Below are positions 5,297 to 6,659 of a stretch of DNA of 6,659 nt, piece by piece. This stretch comes from Candidatus Gastranaerophilales bacterium (GTDB lineage Bacteria > Cyanobacteriota > Vampirovibrionia > Gastranaerophilales > Gastranaerophilaceae). A program made the translations under genes and the position numbers. The stretch spans positions 1 through 6,659 of the forward strand of contig CANROV010000107.1 in the NCBI GenBank assembly GCA_947632315.1, in the 5' to 3' direction. Position 1 is the stretch's first letter. The number at the start of each line of letters is the position of its first letter. The notes under the pieces were generated by a model that was given only the letters and a program-made list of their open reading frames with translations, searched no databases and was not told the DNA's origin.

Positions 5297-6659
5297 ATGA
5301 CTGTTTCATCTATTGTTCCCGTTAATAATTATGCGGGTAACTCTTCTAATACAATTTTTGATTTCGATTTTTTAATTGAAAATGAATATGAACTTGTGGT
5401 TTCTCATATTTCCGCTAACGGTTTTACCTCTGTATTAAAATTGGGTATTGATTATTCTATTAATGAAATAGGAAATAAATCAGGAAGTTATATTACTTTC
5501 CCTTTACCGGGGTCTGAGTATAATGTTCTTAATAACGATGAAATTATTTCTCTTGCTTTAAACTTGGATATAAAACAGGAAAGTGAATTTAAAAATTCCT
5601 CTAATCTTAATTTGAGTATACTTGAATGGACTTTTGATTATATTGTCAGAATCCTTCAAATTATGAACAGAAATTTGTCCAGAGCTGTTAAAGTGGGAGA
5701 AGGCAGTAATATATCGCCTGATAATTTAATCTCTAATATTATTGAATCAGAAGAAAAAACAAGTAATTATTCTCAATTAACATCCGAAAAAGCTAAAGAA
5801 GCTTCTGATAACGCAATCTTGGCTAAAGAGTGGGCTGTTAAAGAAAACGAAAAAGTCCAAAATCAAGATTTTTCTTCTAAATATTATGCTCATTGTTCCA
5901 GACTTAGTGCTGACAGGGCTGATTTAAAAGCAGAAGAAGCTGATTCCAAATACAAACAAACAATAAAAGATATAGAACATAAATGTGAAGAAAAAATTGA
6001 TGAAATAAAAGAGGAAGCTGAAAAACAACGAGAAAAGATACAAGAATTAGGCTTTTATCAAAAAGAGGGAAAATTTTATTATACAAATGAAAAAGGGGAA
6101 GAAACGCCATTACGGTTTGAGAAAACAGAGAATCTCTTTGACCTAATCCAAAAAGATCATATATTGACACAAGAAGAGAAAGAGGGGCTTGAGTTATTAG
6201 GGGAATATGTATACAAAGAGAGCGACGGAATAAAAAACGGATATCCTGATTTTTACGAAAGATGTATAGAGGAATATAATCAAGAAGAAAATACGGAAGA
6301 ATATTTAACTTTGCCATGGAAACAGCCCGATGCAACTGCGAATATAACAGTTATTGAAGGCGGAGAAATGATTATAAGTGCTTCAAGTGAATACAGTGAT
6401 ACATATAAAGCATATAAAGCATTTGACGGGAATACAACATCAACATATTTCGGAGATAAAAAAACTACCGGTTGGTGGCAGGTTAAATTTCCTTATAAAC
6501 TATTAATTAAGGGCTTGAGTTTTTATCAGGCAGGAGTAACAGGTTCTACACAAAACGCTCAATTTTTTACATCATCTGATATGGAAACACCGATAGGTTC
6601 TGAATTTAGTGCAAAAAACACAGCATATGCACTGACGGAAATTGAAAATATACCTAAAA
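5297..6659 (+). CDS. Tail fibre protein (T7 gp17-like N-terminus, discoidin-like distal domain), 3' partial
   Basis: The frame is open from ATG 5297 to the right edge (454 complete codons), so the end is missing. It should be the receptor-binding fibre anchored to the tail. Residues 1-132 match the T7 gp17 N-terminal anchor: IFDFDFLIENEYELVV (20-35), LKLGIDYSI (47-55), GSYITFPLPG (63-72), DEIISLALNLDIKQESEF (81-98), LEWTFDYIVRILQIMNRNLSRAVKV (109-133). Residues 145-250 are a coiled-coil shaft with AILAKEWAVKENEKV and SSKYYAHCSRLSADRA, a segment common in such fibres. Next comes a short module GFYQKEGKFYYTNEKGEETPLRF (252-274), ENLFDLIQKDHILTQEEKEGLELLGEYVYKE (278-308) and YPDFYERCIEEYNQE (316-330). 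From about 345, ASSEYSDTYKAYKAFDGNTTSTYF and TTGWWQVKFPYKLLIKGLSFYQ resemble an F5/8-type-C (discoidin, CBM32-like) sugar-binding domain, still incomplete at the edge. Codon use changes sharply near residue 213. AAGGA lies just upstream of the ATG. Confidence 0.87.
   Translation, partial: MTVSSIVPVNNYAGNSSNTIFDFDFLIENEYELVVSHISANGFTSVLKLGIDYSINEIGNKSGSYITFPLPGSEYNVLNNDEIISLALNLDIKQESEFKNSSNLNLSILEWTFDYIVRILQIMNRNLSRAVKVGEGSNISPDNLISNIIESEEKTSNYSQLTSEKAKEASDNAILAKEWAVKENEKVQNQDFSSKYYAHCSRLSADRADLKAEEADSKYKQTIKDIEHKCEEKIDEIKEEAEKQREKIQELGFYQKEGKFYYTNEKGEETPLRFEKTENLFDLIQKDHILTQEEKEGLELLGEYVYKESDGIKNGYPDFYERCIEEYNQEENTEEYLTLPWKQPDATANITVIEGGEMIISASSEYSDTYKAYKAFDGNTTSTYFGDKKTTGWWQVKFPYKLLIKGLSFYQAGVTGSTQNAQFFTSSDMETPIGSEFSAKNTAYALTEIENIPK
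6403..6420 (+). repeat. Short tandem repeat, two copies of ATATAAAGC, inside the fibre gene
   Basis: Two perfect, adjacent 9-base copies occupy 6403-6411 and 6412-6420, in frame, giving Tyr-Lys-Ala twice (YKAYKAF) just before the AFDGNT strand of the discoidin-like domain. It may be a small in-frame duplication or simply chance in a codon-biased region. Confidence 0.6.

Noticed and set aside
5904..6335. Long reverse-strand frame of 143 codons opposite the fibre gene
   Set aside because: It lies fully within the fibre coding region, its product is a low-complexity Leu/Phe-rich mirror of the charged coiled coil, and the + strand frame has clear family features.
1..6659. Novel defence system, retron, CRISPR array or tRNA
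   Set aside because: Both strands were read; every long frame fits a phage structural module, gaps between genes are too short for RNA genes, and no regular repeats were found.

Overview
The window looks like part of the virion-structure module of a T7-like (short-tailed, podovirus-type) phage or prophage. All genes are on the + strand, tightly packed, with gaps of 9 to 15 bases or a short overlap, apart from one gap of 130 bases that carries a terminator. The DNA is strongly AT-rich with AT-biased codon use. The host cannot be named from the sequence. The ribosome binding sites centre on AAAGGA, which fits a host whose 16S rRNA ends in CCUCCUUUCU (common in Alphaproteobacteria, Firmicutes and relatives), but this is only a weak hint. 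Nothing here shows whether the phage is lytic or integrated.

Layout, left to right: (1) the last 63 codons of an unidentified gene, perhaps a head protein; (2) a strong intrinsic terminator and a pyrimidine-rich leader; (3) a gp11-like tail tube/adaptor protein of 196 residues; (4) a gp12-like tail nozzle/tubular protein B of 687 residues with an apparent fibronectin-III-like insertion; (5) a gp13-like protein of 157 residues with a GNAT-like fold signature; (6) a 136-residue protein that fits the gp14 slot of the ejection core; (7) a 463-residue helical, charged protein that fits an internal virion (DNA ejection) protein; (8) a tail fibre gene that runs off the right edge, with a T7 gp17-like N-terminal anchor, a coiled coil, a 'YPDFY' linker module and the beginning of a discoidin-like carbohydrate-binding domain.

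The order matches T7 genes (10)-11-12-13-14-15-17, and the terminator lies where T7 has its late terminator T-phi, between genes 10 and 11. Genes 3 and 4 would form the short tail below the portal, genes 5 to 7 the internal or ejected proteins that carry DNA across the cell envelope, and gene 8 the receptor-binding fibre. No counterpart of the very large T7 gp16 appears between the core proteins and the fibre.

The most notable signal is an abrupt change of codon preference inside the fibre gene near base 5936, which suggests that the distal, receptor-facing part was acquired by recombination. I see no defence system, CRISPR array, tRNA, insertion sequence or attachment site.
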